From assembly GCA_902778105.1 (NCBI GenBank), contig CACYWN010000021.1, forward strand, positions 17,339-81,338: a DNA stretch of 64,000 nucleotides. The letters run 5' to 3'. A program made the position numbers and the translations under genes. The notes beneath the pieces are model-generated. The model had not been told where the DNA came from, made no database searches, and worked only from the letters and a program-made list of their open reading frames with translations. This DNA is from an uncultured Bacteroidia bacterium (GTDB lineage: Bacteria > Bacteroidota > Bacteroidia > Bacteroidales > UBA932). Shown piece by piece: positions 40,888 to 49,455 of the stretch (position 1 is its first letter; the number at the start of each line of letters is the position of its first letter).

Positions 40888-42288
40888 TCAGTCTTTCTTC
40901 TCCTTCTTCACGAGATACTGCTCCTCCTTATAGGTAAGTCCCATGAACAGGATGGCGAGGAGGCAGGCCGCAAGCAGCAGGGTGAAGGTCGCTCCCCAGC
41001 CCATGTTCTGGGCGATGAGGCCGATGAGCCAGTTCGCCAGGATGAAAGTCCCGAAGAAGTATCCGAAGAACCCCGTGAGGCCGGCGGCCGTGCCGGAGGC
41101 ATTCTTCGGGGCGAGGTCCAGGGCCTGCACGCCGATGAGCATCACCGGTCCGTAGATGAAGAAACCGATGCCGATGAGGGCGATGATGACGACCGTAAGG
41201 TTGTCGATGTACGCCCAGTACAGGGCGATGAATACGGCCACGAGGGCCATGAAGATCATCGTGGGAAGGGCCCGGCGGCCGTGGAACAGCTTGTCGGACA
41301 GCCAGCCGCAGAGAAGGGTGCCCGGGATGGCGGCGAATTCGTAGGCGAAATAGGCCCAGCCGGCGCTCTTGAGGTCGATGCCCTTTTCCGTGAGAATGGT
41401 GGGGGCCCAGTCCAGGCAGCCGTAGCGGACCATGTATACGAAGGCGTTCGCCAGGGCGATGTACCAAAGGAATTTGTTGTTCAGCACGTGCTGGAAGAAA
41501 ATCTCCTTGGCGGAGATGGAGGTTTCCTGTTTTTCGGAGTAGTTCTTGGGATAGTCGTTCCGCCATTTCTCCACGGACGGGAGTCCGCAGGACTGCGGCG
41601 TGTCCCTCAGGAGGATATAGGCCAGCAGGGCGATGAAAAGGGCGACGGCCGCGGGGAAGGCGAATGTGCCGATAAGGAAATACAGCTCCTCGTGCGTTCC
41701 GTAGAACCAGCTGCCGAACCAGGCGGCACCGTAGGTGGCCATCGGGCCGACCAGGGCCCCGCCCACATTATGGGCGCAGTTCCAGATGGACATCATCGTG
41801 CCGCGTTCGCTGACCGAGAACCAGTGCGTCATCACGCGGCCGCATGGAGGCCAGCCCATTCCGTTGAACCAGCCTACGAGGGCGTTCAGGATGCCCATCA
41901 CCGCGATGGCGAGCGTTTTGTGCTCAGCCCCGATCAGCTGGATCGGGACGATCATGAAGCACATCGAGATGGCGGTGAGCACGAGCCCCAGCGGCAGGAA
42001 TACCCGGGCGTTGGATCGGTCGGAGACGCTGCCCATCAGGAATTTCGAGAGGGCGTAGGCGGCCGCGTTGAGTCCCAGGACGAATCCCAGTTCGGTCTTG
42101 TCGAAGCCGAGCGGAGCCATGGCCGGGATGGCCATCGACAGGTTCTTCCGGACCAGGTAGAAACCGGCGTAACCGATGAAGGCGCCGATGAACACCTGCA
42201 GCCGCAGGTGCTTGTATTTCTGATCGGCCTCGGGGCCGGTTTCGACCGGTTTGTGAGGGGGCTGTTGCAGGAATTTGAGCATTTCCAT
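40888..42288 (-). CDS. glpT: Organophosphate:phosphate antiporter, GlpT/UhpT family
   Basis: A 466-residue major-facilitator protein with about 12 membrane helices, taking up glycerol 3-phosphate or a related phosphate ester in exchange for phosphate. Family marks are the N-terminal YAGFYLVRKNLSMAIPAM, GFDKTELGFVLG, KFLMGSVSDRSNAR, and WFNGMGWPPCGRVMTHWFS. The phosphodiesterase lipoprotein gene 440 bp away on the other strand would produce glycerol 3-phosphate, which supports the GlpT reading. It diverges from the DUF1232 gene. Confidence 0.9.
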   Translation of the reverse strand: MEMLKFLQQPPHKPVETGPEADQKYKHLRLQVFIGAFIGYAGFYLVRKNLSMAIPAMAPLGFDKTELGFVLGLNAAAYALSKFLMGSVSDRSNARVFLPLGLVLTAISMCFMIVPIQLIGAEHKTLAIAVMGILNALVGWFNGMGWPPCGRVMTHWFSVSERGTMMSIWNCAHNVGGALVGPMATYGAAWFGSWFYGTHEELYFLIGTFAFPAAVALFIALLAYILLRDTPQSCGLPSVEKWRNDYPKNYSEKQETSISAKEIFFQHVLNNKFLWYIALANAFVYMVRYGCLDWAPTILTEKGIDLKSAGWAYFAYEFAAIPGTLLCGWLSDKLFHGRRALPTMIFMALVAVFIALYWAYIDNLTVVIIALIGIGFFIYGPVMLIGVQALDLAPKNASGTAAGLTGFFGYFFGTFILANWLIGLIAQNMGWGATFTLLLAACLLAILFMGLTYKEEQYLVKKEKKD

Positions 42289-42301
42289 ATGGTTTAGTGC
42301 G

Positions 42302-42309
42302 CAAATTTA
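42302..42309 (-). promoter_or_regulatory. glpT -7 box
   Basis: TAAATTTG on the minus strand, 13 bp upstream of the glpT ATG and directly abutting the divergent box at 42311. Confidence 0.55.
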
Positions 42310-42310
42310 C

Positions 42311-42318
42311 TAATTTTG
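42311..42318 (+). promoter_or_regulatory. -7 box of the DUF1232-GDPD operon
   Basis: TAATTTTG, 17 bp upstream of the ATG at 42336; back-to-back with the glpT box. Confidence 0.55.
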
Positions 42319-42335
42319 CAGAAATATATAACGAA

Positions 42336-42731
42336 ATGGAAGACGGATACGACTCCTACAAGCAGCATTACGACGAGAATGATTTCTGGGAGAAACTGCG
42401 CAGGTTCGCCCGGAAGGCCGGCATCAAGGTGAGTTATGCCGCCCTGCTGCTTTTCTATGTGCTCAAGAGTCCGATGACTACCTCCAAGGACCGGGCCAAG
42501 ATCATCGGCGCCCTGGGCTATTTCATCCTGCCCATCGACCTGATCCCGGATTTCATTCCTGTCGCCGGTTATACGGACGACCTGGCCGCCCTGGTCTGGG
42601 GCGTGTACTGCGTCATCAAGAGCATCACCCCGGAGGTGAAGGCACAGGCGGCGGAGAAACTGCACGAATGGTTCGGCGATTTCGACGACCATATGCTGGA
42701 CCTCTTCTTTGAAAAGAAAGACTGGCAATGA
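42336..42731 (+). CDS. YkvA-type DUF1232 membrane protein
   Basis: A 131-residue protein with the DUF1232 core LKSPMTTSKDRAKIIGALGYFILPIDLIPDFIPVAGYTDDLAAL, including the family PIDLIPDFIP motif, likely forming two short membrane-embedded helices. Its function is unknown. The ATG at 42336 lies downstream of the -7 box; an upstream GTG at 42297 would precede the predicted transcription start. It overlaps the GDPD gene by 4 bp. Confidence 0.85.
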   Translation: MEDGYDSYKQHYDENDFWEKLRRFARKAGIKVSYAALLLFYVLKSPMTTSKDRAKIIGALGYFILPIDLIPDFIPVAGYTDDLAALVWGVYCVIKSITPEVKAQAAEKLHEWFGDFDDHMLDLFFEKKDWQ

Positions 42732-43606
42732 AAAAGACTGTTTTCGGAGCGATGCTCCTGCTGGCCGTTTCCTGCGGCCAGGAAAAGGAAAAACCATTCA
42801 TCGACGTCCAGGCCCACCGCGGCGGTGCGGGCCTGATGCCGGAAAATACCATCCCGGCGATGAAAAATGCCATCGACCTGGGTGTGAACACGGTCGAGTT
42901 CGACCTGCAGGTCACCTCCGACGGCATGGTCGTCGTAAACCACGACGCTTATTTCCACCCTCGGTATGCCACCCGTCCCGACGGCAGCCTCATCCGGGAG
43001 GAGGACCCGAAGGAATATATCTATACGATGCCCTACGACAGCGTCATGAAGTATGACGTGGGGCTCCGGGTGAATGACCGCTGGCCCACGCAGCGGCATT
43101 GCGCCGTCCACCGCCCGCTCCTCACCGACCTGATCGACTTCGTGGAGGACTATGGGAAGCATGCGCTGAACTATAATGTCGAGATCAAGTCGATGGAGGG
43201 CGAGCTGGAAGGGACGGCCTGGCCGGAATACCACGAATTCGTGGATGCCTGCGTGCAGGTCCTGCTCGAGAAGAAGTTGGGCAGCCGCCTCATCGTACAG
43301 AGCTTTGATACCCGCGCCCTGGAGTATATGCATGAAAGGTACCCGCAGCTCACGCTTTCCTACCTGACGGAAGGGGAGGGCACGGATGTGGAAGCCTGGA
43401 TGTCCAGACTCAGCTTCAAGCCGGTGTGGTGGAGTCCCGAAAGCATCGAGGTGACCCCCGAAAACGTGAAATGGTGCCATGAGAACGGCATCATGGTCGT
43501 TCCCTGGACCGTCGACGAACCGGAGGAGATGCGCCGCCTGGTCCAATGTGGCGTGGAGGCCATCATCTCCAATTATCCCGACCGCCTGATCGAGGTCGTC
43601 CGTTGA
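42728..43606 (+). CDS. Glycerophosphodiester phosphodiesterase lipoprotein
   Basis: Splits glycerophosphodiesters into alcohol and glycerol 3-phosphate. The 292-residue protein has a lipoprotein signal (MKKTVFGAMLLLAVSC), catalytic QAHRGGAGLMPENT, the metal-binding VEFDLQVTSDG, and VVNHDAYF; the C-terminal MVVPWTVDEPEEM is also typical. It would supply the GlpT-like transporter encoded divergently nearby. Confidence 0.92.
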   Translation: MKKTVFGAMLLLAVSCGQEKEKPFIDVQAHRGGAGLMPENTIPAMKNAIDLGVNTVEFDLQVTSDGMVVVNHDAYFHPRYATRPDGSLIREEDPKEYIYTMPYDSVMKYDVGLRVNDRWPTQRHCAVHRPLLTDLIDFVEDYGKHALNYNVEIKSMEGELEGTAWPEYHEFVDACVQVLLEKKLGSRLIVQSFDTRALEYMHERYPQLTLSYLTEGEGTDVEAWMSRLSFKPVWWSPESIEVTPENVKWCHENGIMVVPWTVDEPEEMRRLVQCGVEAIISNYPDRLIEVVR

Positions 43607-43630
43607 TTCCTGTTCATAAAATACCTAGTG

Positions 43631-44320
43631 ATGAAAAAACTGTTTTTTGCATTCCTGACTGCCCTTCTGGTGGGCGTTCCGGCTTTTGCCGATGAAGAAG
43701 GTACCACCTTGTACACTTCCTCCGACGGAAAGGTGTCCTTCGATATGTTATCCCATATCGGCTACGGCTATCATTTTGTCAGTTCCGCCGATTTCAAGTC
43801 CAACTGGTCCGGCGAAGTCTTCTTCAATATCCTGAAGGTGGAGGTCCGTCCGGCCGAGGTCCTGGGTCTCAGCCTGGGCCTGGACGCCCGCTTCAACAAT
43901 TTCAACTCCAAGAATACGGTCTTCGCCCTGGGAAATGATGACCATCTCATCAAGGCGTTCGATTTCGGCAAGTTCGTCGAGGGCAGCTTTGACAAGTCCC
44001 GCGGCGGATTCAATGTCTTCACCCTGGACACTCCTTTCCTGGTGAAGGGCCTCTTCGGCGAGTTCCAACTGGGTGTCGGTGCTTTCGCCGCCTTCAACCT
44101 GTCCGGTAATACCTACTATTATTTCAGGCAGGACAACAAGCGGACCGAGGTGTCCGAGACCAAGGCGAAGGTCAATACCTTCAACTATGGCCTGCTCGCA
44201 TCCTTATCCTACAATGATTTGGGTGTGTATTTCAGGTACTATCCGAAGTCTTCCAAACTTCTTCCCGACGGCAGCGTGGACCTCAGTTACATGACGCTGG
44301 GCATCGCGGTTAACTTCTGA
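43631..44320 (+). CDS. Outer-membrane beta-barrel protein of unknown function
   Basis: A 229-residue exported protein (signal MKKLFFAFLTALLVGVPAFA) with alternating beta strands (DMLSHIGYGYHFV, LGLSLGLDARFNNF, FNYGLLASLSYNDLGVYFRYY) and a C-terminal aromatic residue (LGIAVNF), as expected for an eight-stranded barrel. No function can be assigned. The ATG at 43631 is preferred over the GTG just before it. A REP monomer lies 20 bp downstream. Confidence 0.75.
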   Translation: MKKLFFAFLTALLVGVPAFADEEGTTLYTSSDGKVSFDMLSHIGYGYHFVSSADFKSNWSGEVFFNILKVEVRPAEVLGLSLGLDARFNNFNSKNTVFALGNDDHLIKAFDFGKFVEGSFDKSRGGFNVFTLDTPFLVKGLFGEFQLGVGAFAAFNLSGNTYYYFRQDNKRTEVSETKAKVNTFNYGLLASLSYNDLGVYFRYYPKSSKLLPDGSVDLSYMTLGIAVNF

Positions 44321-44339
44321 TCTATCGTACTTGCGGATT

Positions 44340-44392
44340 AAAAGCGGATAAACTGGCCCTGGAAAGCTTGTATGCCAGGCCAATCCGCTTTT
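44340..44392. repeat. REP monomer, 53 bp (RAYT2-type ends)
   Basis: Same length and ends as the dimer units. It shares its first 28 bases with the unit at 2913 and ends gccaggccaatccgctttt-like. No second unit follows at the 20-bp spacing, so this is a single copy. Confidence 0.85.
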
Positions 44393-44481
44393 CTTTTTTA
44401 TAGAATACGATTTGCCGAATGAAAACGGAAGACACAAGGGGGCGGCCCCTTTATTCCGTATGTTCATTGTCTAACAACCAA

Positions 44482-44511
44482 AGAAGTCCCGCCCTATTGG
44501 GCGAGACTTCT
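44482..44511 (-). terminator. Hairpin after rpmE2
   Basis: AGAAGTC..CGCCC-TATT-GGGCG..GACTTCT, 25 bp after the L31 stop. The tail is not strongly T-rich, so termination is likely but not certain. Confidence 0.6.
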
Positions 44512-44535
44512 TGTAACCTTTTGTAACAGAAATAA

Positions 44536-44787
44536 TTATTTCTTTCTGTTCTTGTATCTCTGGTAGAACATATCGACGCGACCGGCGGTGTCCACGAGCT
44601 TCACCTTGCCCGTATAGAACGGGTGGGAAGTGTTGGAAATCTCCAGCTTCACCAGCGGATACTCGACGCCTTCGACCTCGATGGTCTCCTTGGAAGGGGC
44701 GCAGGAACGCGTGACGAAGATGGTGTCATTCGACATATCCTTGAAAGCTACAAGACGGTAGGTTTCGGGATGGATTCCTTTCTTCAT
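44536..44787 (-). CDS. rpmE2: 50S ribosomal protein L31, type B
   Basis: The 83-residue product lacks the zinc-binding cysteine pairs of type A L31 and has the type B marks MKKGIHPETYRLVAFKD, EVEGVEYPLVKLEIS, SHPFYTGK and RVDMFYQRYKNRKK. Type B forms are often induced under zinc limitation in bacteria with both forms; only this copy is in the window. It has its own promoter. Confidence 0.95.
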   Translation of the reverse strand: MKKGIHPETYRLVAFKDMSNDTIFVTRSCAPSKETIEVEGVEYPLVKLEISNTSHPFYTGKVKLVDTAGRVDMFYQRYKNRKK

Positions 44788-44823
44788 TTTACGTAAAAAC
44801 TAATTGTTAACAATTTCGGACGG

Positions 44824-44831
44824 CAAAGATA
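44824..44831 (-). promoter_or_regulatory. rpmE2 -7 box
   Basis: TATCTTTG on the minus strand, with an implied leader of about 30 nt. Confidence 0.55.
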
Positions 44832-44863
44832 GGAATTATTGCAGACACATCCAAATCTTTTTC

Positions 44864-44935
44864 AGATTCTTTCGTCGGTCTCCGACCTCCTCAGAATGAC
44901 AGGGGACCCAATCTCCGACCTCCTCAGAATGACAG
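44864..44935. repeat. Dispersed repeat, copy 2 (one full and one partial unit)
   Basis: A full unit starts agattctttcg and ends cagaatgacag (to 44902); a partial second unit (44911-44935) repeats atctccgacctcctcag and the ending. It lies just after the namZ stop. Confidence 0.65.
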
Positions 44936-46003
44936 TCATTTCATGCGGTACGGCTGGTCGTCGTACAGGAGGTAGCGCTTGGCCTTGCGAATCCATTTCT
45001 GCTCTTCCAGCTTGATGTGCTCGCGGGCGACATCGAAGGGAATGGACCCTTTGAGGTACTCCTCCAGCACCGGGTCGGCCAGCTTGGTCCAGAAGGCGTC
45101 TTCGAACTCGAAGGCGGAATAATGCTCCGTGAACCAGCGCATCAGGCGGAGGGTGTGCATCAGGCTGTGATAGTCCTCACCCGGAGAGAGCATGATCTGG
45201 AAACCATAGCAACGCTCTCCGGCATACTTGCCGGCGGCCGGCGTGAAAGAGCAAGGGCGCATCAGGGCGCCTTCCACGACGGGAAGGTCCACGGGAAGTC
45301 CCGGATGCACGAAGGGCGCGCCAATGTACTCGTAAGGACGGGCCGTGCCGATACCGGGGGTGATTGTCGTATTGTTCCACAACCCTCCTCCGCTGTATAG
45401 GTAGGAGCTGAACAGTCCGGGGATGTCGGAGGCGGGCGCGATGGTCCAGGGCAGCAGCTGTCGGTTGGAATCCGTAGCCCGGGCGGAGATGATGTGGATG
45501 GGAAACTTCGCGCCGATCTCGGAGGCATACAGGTTCACGAGTTCCCCGAGGGTGAGCCCGTGCCGGTGCGCCACCTTGGGAACGAACATTTCGCCCACCA
45601 CGGAAGGGATCGTCCCTTCGACCACGCGGCCGGAAGGATTGATATGGTCCACGACATACAGTGACGGAGCATCCTCCCCCAGCAGGAGGAGCATCTCCAT
45701 CAGCCGCATTACATCCTTCGTATAGTTGAAATAGCGGACACCCACGTCCTGGATCTCGACGACGACGGCATTCAGCCCGGACAAGCGTTCCAGGTCGAAG
45801 TCGATGTGGTTCGTGCCCGGAGTGAGTTCAGCGTCGCGGGGGGTAAAGACCACCTCCAGGTTGCCCCGGCTGCGGAAGATGTCGTACATCCACCGCGTCC
45901 GGGCCGTATCCCAGCAGTTCTGGGTGCAGAAACATCCCACCTTGCCTTCGCGGAGGGCCTTGTCCAACTGGTCCTCGAGGGGAGTAGTGCGGAAGGAGAA
46001 CAT
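44936..46003 (-). CDS. namZ: DUF1343 family, NamZ-type exo-beta-N-acetylmuramidase
   Basis: Family members remove N-acetylmuramic acid from the non-reducing ends of peptidoglycan fragments during cell-wall recycling or scavenging. The 355-residue protein covers the domain from KVGCFCTQNCWDTAR, through the conserved VVVEIQDVGVRYFNY with its likely catalytic Glu, VVDHINPSGR, and GGGLWNNTTITPGIGTARPYEYIGAP-like sequence to a YLLYDDQPYRMK end. It lacks a signal peptide, unlike many Bacteroidetes homologues, and is somewhat short, so this version may be cytoplasmic. Confidence 0.85.
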   Translation of the reverse strand: MFSFRTTPLEDQLDKALREGKVGCFCTQNCWDTARTRWMYDIFRSRGNLEVVFTPRDAELTPGTNHIDFDLERLSGLNAVVVEIQDVGVRYFNYTKDVMRLMEMLLLLGEDAPSLYVVDHINPSGRVVEGTIPSVVGEMFVPKVAHRHGLTLGELVNLYASEIGAKFPIHIISARATDSNRQLLPWTIAPASDIPGLFSSYLYSGGGLWNNTTITPGIGTARPYEYIGAPFVHPGLPVDLPVVEGALMRPCSFTPAAGKYAGERCYGFQIMLSPGEDYHSLMHTLRLMRWFTEHYSAFEFEDAFWTKLADPVLEEYLKGSIPFDVAREHIKLEEQKWIRKAKRYLLYDDQPYRMK

Positions 46004-46032
46004 AGATTTCTCGACTACGCTCGAAATGACAG
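46004..46032. repeat. Dispersed repeat, copy 3
   Basis: agatttctcgactacgctcgaaatgacag-type sequence filling the gap between the namZ start and the phosphohexomutase stop. Confidence 0.5.
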
Positions 46033-46033
46033 G

Positions 46034-47446
46034 TTAACCGATGATACGCTGGGCCACGGTAATCACCTCGTTGCCCAGGGCCTCCGCGCGCTCCATCGTG
46101 CCGGCTTCCGCATAGATGCGGATGATCGGCTCCGTATTGGATTTGCGGAGATGGACCCACTCCTTCTTAGCCTCGAAGATGATCTTCACGCCGTCGATGT
46201 CGTTGATATCCTCGCTGGCGTAGACCTTCTTGAGTTCCCCGAGGATCCGGTCGATCAGGGCGGGATCACTGACCATCATCTTGTTCTTCGCGATGAAATA
46301 CTGCGGGTAGGTCTTCTTGAGTTCACTGACCTTCATCTTCTTGTGGGCCAGGTTCGACAGGAACAGGGCGACGCCGACCATCGCGTCGCGGCCCGCGTGA
46401 ATGGCGGGATAGATGACACCTCCGTTGCCTTCGCCGCCGATGAGGGCGCCTACCTTGTGCATCAGGGTGGTGACGTTCACTTCACCCACCGCCGAGGCGT
46501 AATAGGTGCCGCCATGGGCCTCCGTCACGTCGCGGAGGGCACGGGTGGAGGAAAGGTTGGAGACCGTAGCGATGGGCTTTCCTTCCTTCTCCGCCAGCTC
46601 ACACAGATAATCGGCAACGCTGACAAGGGTATACTCTTCCACGAAAGGCTCCCCGTTCTCGCAGATGAAAGCAAGCCGGTCCACGTCCGGATCCACGCTC
46701 ACGCCCAGGTCCGCCTCTTCGCGCACGACGGTGCGGCTCAGGTCCACGAGGTTCGCCGGAAGCGGCTCGGGGTTGTGGGCGAAATCGCCGGTGGGATTGC
46801 AGTTGAGCTGGATGCACTTGACGCCCAGCCGCTCCAGCAGACGCGGCATGATGATGCCGCCCACGGAATTGACCGCATCCACCACGACGGTGAAATGCGC
46901 GGCCTTCACGGCCTCCACGTCCACGGCCGGCAGGGCCAGGACGGCATCCAGATGCTTGTCGGTGAAATCCTCCTCCTCGATCGTTCCCAGCGCATCCACC
47001 TCCGCAAAGGAGAACTCCTCCGAAGCGGCGAGGTCCAGGACCGCCTGACCTTCGACGGCCGTCAGGAATTCGCCCTTGTCATTCAGAAGCTTGAGAGCGT
47101 TCCACTGGCGCGGGTTGTGGCTGGCAGTCAGGATGATGCCGCCGTCGGCGTTGGCGAAAAGGACGGCCATTTCCGTGGTGGGCGTCGAGGCGAAACCGCA
47201 CTTGACGACATCGATGCCACAGCCGACGAGGGTACCGACGACCAGCTGTTCCACCATGTCCCCGGACAGGCGGGCATCCTTGCCCACGACAACTTTGTAT
47301 TTGTCTCCATTGGGCTGCGGCTTCCGCTGGGGAAGCGTAGCGGCGTAAGCGGCCGTGAATTTGACTACGTCGATGGGAGTCAGCGCATTGCCCGGTGCGC
47401 CACCGATGGTGCCGCGGATGCCGGAGATAGATTTGATCAGTGTCAT
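46034..47446 (-). CDS. glmM: Phosphohexomutase (phosphoglucosamine/phosphomannomutase family)
   Basis: Interconverts hexose 1- and 6-phosphates, probably glucosamine phosphate for cell-wall synthesis. The 470-residue protein has the N-terminal ISGIRGTIGG, the phosphoserine loop ILTASHNP with Ser109, the magnesium loop DPDVDRLAF, the sugar-binding EGNGGVIYP and the phosphate-binding SNTEPIIRIYAEA. The exact substrate within the family is not certain. The ATG at 47446 gives the conserved start and follows a -7 box; the open frame upstream is ignored. Confidence 0.85.
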   Translation of the reverse strand: MTLIKSISGIRGTIGGAPGNALTPIDVVKFTAAYAATLPQRKPQPNGDKYKVVVGKDARLSGDMVEQLVVGTLVGCGIDVVKCGFASTPTTEMAVLFANADGGIILTASHNPRQWNALKLLNDKGEFLTAVEGQAVLDLAASEEFSFAEVDALGTIEEEDFTDKHLDAVLALPAVDVEAVKAAHFTVVVDAVNSVGGIIMPRLLERLGVKCIQLNCNPTGDFAHNPEPLPANLVDLSRTVVREEADLGVSVDPDVDRLAFICENGEPFVEEYTLVSVADYLCELAEKEGKPIATVSNLSSTRALRDVTEAHGGTYYASAVGEVNVTTLMHKVGALIGGEGNGGVIYPAIHAGRDAMVGVALFLSNLAHKKMKVSELKKTYPQYFIAKNKMMVSDPALIDRILGELKKVYASEDINDIDGVKIIFEAKKEWVHLRKSNTEPIIRIYAEAGTMERAEALGNEVITVAQRIIG

Positions 47447-47467
47447 AAATCTTTTCTTTAAATCAAG

Positions 47468-47475
47468 CAAAAATA
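47468..47475 (-). promoter_or_regulatory. Phosphohexomutase -7 box
   Basis: TATTTTTG on the minus strand, 22 bp upstream of the ATG, one base from the divergent box at 47477. Confidence 0.55.
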
Positions 47476-47476
47476 C

Positions 47477-47484
47477 TAAATTTG
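47477..47484 (+). promoter_or_regulatory. -7 box for the DUF486 gene
   Basis: TAAATTTG, 25 bp upstream of the ATG at 47510. Confidence 0.55.
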
Positions 47485-47509
47485 CGGCCTTGAAACAATA
47501 GATGGACTT

Positions 47510-47878
47510 ATGAAAGGGTTTTGGACTGTTTTGATGTTGGTGTTTTCCAACGTCTTCATGACCTTCGCCTGGTACGGGCACCTCAAGCTGCAGGAGATGA
47601 AAATCTCCACGGGATGGCCCCTCATCCTCATTATCCTGTTTTCATGGGGCATTGCTTTCTTTGAATACTGCCTGACGGTCCCCGCGAACCGGATCGGCTT
47701 CCTGGGAAACGGAGGCCCGTTCAACCTGATGCAGCTGAAAGTCATCCAGGAAGTGGTCTCCCTGACCATCTTCACCGTCATCATCACCTTCCTTTTCAAG
47801 GGGCAGACCGTCCAGTGGAACCACATCGCGGCCTTCATCTGCCTGATTCTTGCGGTTTTTTTCGTGTTTCTCAAATAA
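47510..47878 (+). CDS. DUF486/DMT family membrane protein
   Basis: A 122-residue protein with four membrane helices, of the small multidrug-resistance-like DUF486 family. Recognisable parts are FMTFAWYGHLKL, the central FSWGIAFFEYCLTVPANRIGF, and LMQLKVIQEVVSLTIF. Transport function is assumed from the fold only. Confidence 0.88.
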   Translation: MKGFWTVLMLVFSNVFMTFAWYGHLKLQEMKISTGWPLILIILFSWGIAFFEYCLTVPANRIGFLGNGGPFNLMQLKVIQEVVSLTIFTVIITFLFKGQTVQWNHIAAFICLILAVFFVFLK

Positions 47879-47881
47879 AAA

Positions 47882-47912
47882 TTTGGAAATCCGGAAAAAA
47901 GCCGTACCTTTG
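47882..47912 (+). promoter_or_regulatory. tRNA-Glu promoter
   Basis: TTTG (47882-47885), 19-bp spacer, TACCTTTG (47905-47912): the best match to the Bacteroidetes consensus in the window, 11 bp before the tRNA. Confidence 0.75.
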
Positions 47913-47923
47913 CAATCCCAACT

Positions 47924-47995
47924 GCTGGGTTCGTATAACGGTTAGTACTCGAGATTCTCAATCTCGCAATAGGAGTTCGATTCTCCTACCCAGTA
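47924..47995 (+). tRNA. tRNA-Glu (CTC)
   Basis: Acceptor GCTGGGT pairs with ACCCAGT (G-T first pair), D arm GTATAACGGTTAGTAC, anticodon stem CGAGA/TCTCG with loop TTCTCAA (anticodon CTC), T arm AGGAG-TTCGATT-CTCCT. CCA follows at 47996-47998 and is encoded. A terminator comes directly after. Confidence 0.9.
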
Positions 47996-47998
47996 CCA

Positions 47999-48030
47999 AA
48001 AAGGCTTCGGAAACTCCGAAGCCTTTTTTT
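47999..48030 (+). terminator. tRNA-Glu terminator
   Basis: GGCTTCGGA and TCCGAAGCC with a 3-nt loop, followed by seven T. Its left A-run could also serve the minus-strand gene that ends at 48029. Confidence 0.88.
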
Positions 48031-48751
48031 ATTGCAGCATCTTGAAAATCAGTTTCTCGGAGGCATCGGGCATCAGGTCCCGGACGTGCGCAACCAGGCG
48101 CTCCCACGATTCGGCAGGGGAGTGATCCACTTCCAGGGTCCGGGCTTCGCCGAAGGGAAAACCGCCGGGACCGGGGAGTGCCTCCACGCAGAATAACGCT
48201 TCCGGCGAACAGAAGGACGACACTTGCCAGCCGTTGTAATGCAGGTCCGGCCCCCGGTAGACACGGGTGATGTCACCGGTGACTACGCGGCACTGCATCT
48301 GCAGGCGGGTCATCAGGGCGTCGGCCGCGCTCTTCTTGATATCCAGCAGTTTCCGGATGTCGCGGATGGAGATGCTGCCCTGCTCTTCCATCAGCGCCAG
48401 GACGCGCCGCTGTTCCTCCGTGGGCGCAAACTTGGGTTGGCTCCTTCGCCAGTTCATCAGTTCGGCATACCACTGTACCGTGGCGAAGGCCGCCTTTCCG
48501 CCCCAGAGGAACTTCCCGTAGGCGATGTCACCGCTCTGGATGACCGGAATCTTCCAGTCCCAAGGGGTGCGGCTCAGGTTCTCCTGGCTGTCGAACCAAT
48601 AGTCCCGGGCGGTCATTTCCTCGATGGAATAGCCCGGGATGGCATTTTCGAAAAACGGGACGATGCCCAGCGCCTCGATGGCGCCGAGCATCGTCTCCGC
48701 AGATACTACGGTCGGGGCCAGGCCCGATTCCTTTTTCCGGTCGAAGGACAT
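48029..48751 (-). CDS. AlkZ-related winged-helix protein
   Basis: A 240-residue protein resembling Bacteroidetes AlkZ-related (YcaQ-like) proteins, a family that includes DNA glycosylases for crosslinks. Recognisable pieces are PGYSIEEMTARDYWF, a DWKIPVIQSGDIAYGKF block, and a winged-helix-like GSISIRDIRKLLDIKKSAADALMTRL. The catalytic QxQ motif of true AlkZ is not obvious, so activity is uncertain. The ATG at 48751 is used; the open frame upstream overlaps the neighbouring barrel gene. Confidence 0.65.
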   Translation of the reverse strand: MSFDRKKESGLAPTVVSAETMLGAIEALGIVPFFENAIPGYSIEEMTARDYWFDSQENLSRTPWDWKIPVIQSGDIAYGKFLWGGKAAFATVQWYAELMNWRRSQPKFAPTEEQRRVLALMEEQGSISIRDIRKLLDIKKSAADALMTRLQMQCRVVTGDITRVYRGPDLHYNGWQVSSFCSPEALFCVEALPGPGGFPFGEARTLEVDHSPAESWERLVAHVRDLMPDASEKLIFKMLQ

Positions 48752-48752
48752 C

Positions 48753-49427
48753 TTATCTGCGCATCGGCCTCCGGCCGCCTCCCATCGTGTGGAATGCCCA
48801 ACTGAGCCCGAATGACACGTGGGAGAACGTATAGGCACTGTTCAGGTACCACTGGTACTGGACGCTCAGTCTGAGGCATTCGAACAATTCTACGCCTGCG
48901 CGGGGGCTGATGACCAGGGCCTGGATCCAGCCGGACCGGTTCGCTACGGTATTCTTCTCAAAACCGAATCCCGCTCCGACACCGAGGCCTACGTACGGGT
49001 TGAAACCACTGTATGGCAGCAGGTTGACGTCGGTCACGATGAGGGGCGCACCCTGCCAGTACCACATGTCGTCACCGTAGGGATTGACCGGATCATAGGT
49101 GAGGGAGCCCTTGCCGAACGTGGTCGAAAGCTGCAGGCCCATGTCCACCATCGGGCTGATGTCCACGCGGTATTCCCCGAAGAATCCCACCCGGTCCGGA
49201 CGGTACGCCTTGGAGCCGTCCTTCGTTGCCGTGGTGAAATGGTTGAGGGTGATGCCGAATTCGAAGACCCCGTCCTGCATATAACCGAAGCCGGGACCGG
49301 GACGGTGACCGGACCCGTAGCCGGGGCCGTATCCGTAGCCGGGCCTTCCGTAATGTCCGGGGCCGTACTGGGCAAAGGCGGTCATCCCGACGGCCAGTGC
49401 GAGGAGGGTGATCAGTGCTCTTTTCAT
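48753..49427 (-). CDS. Outer-membrane beta-barrel protein with Gly/Tyr-rich N terminus
   Basis: A 224-residue exported protein (signal MKRALITLLALAVGMTAFAQ). A YGPGHYGRPGYGYGPGYG low-complexity segment precedes a barrel-like domain (FEFGITLNHFTTA, VGFFGEYRVDISPMVDMGLQL, LSVQYQWYLNSAYTF). Function unknown. Its stop is 1 bp from the start of the AlkZ-related gene, so the two are cotranscribed. Confidence 0.75.
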   Translation of the reverse strand: MKRALITLLALAVGMTAFAQYGPGHYGRPGYGYGPGYGSGHRPGPGFGYMQDGVFEFGITLNHFTTATKDGSKAYRPDRVGFFGEYRVDISPMVDMGLQLSTTFGKGSLTYDPVNPYGDDMWYWQGAPLIVTDVNLLPYSGFNPYVGLGVGAGFGFEKNTVANRSGWIQALVISPRAGVELFECLRLSVQYQWYLNSAYTFSHVSFGLSWAFHTMGGGRRPMRR

Positions 49428-49455
49428 GGCAGAATCTTTTTCCTGAACGGGATAC

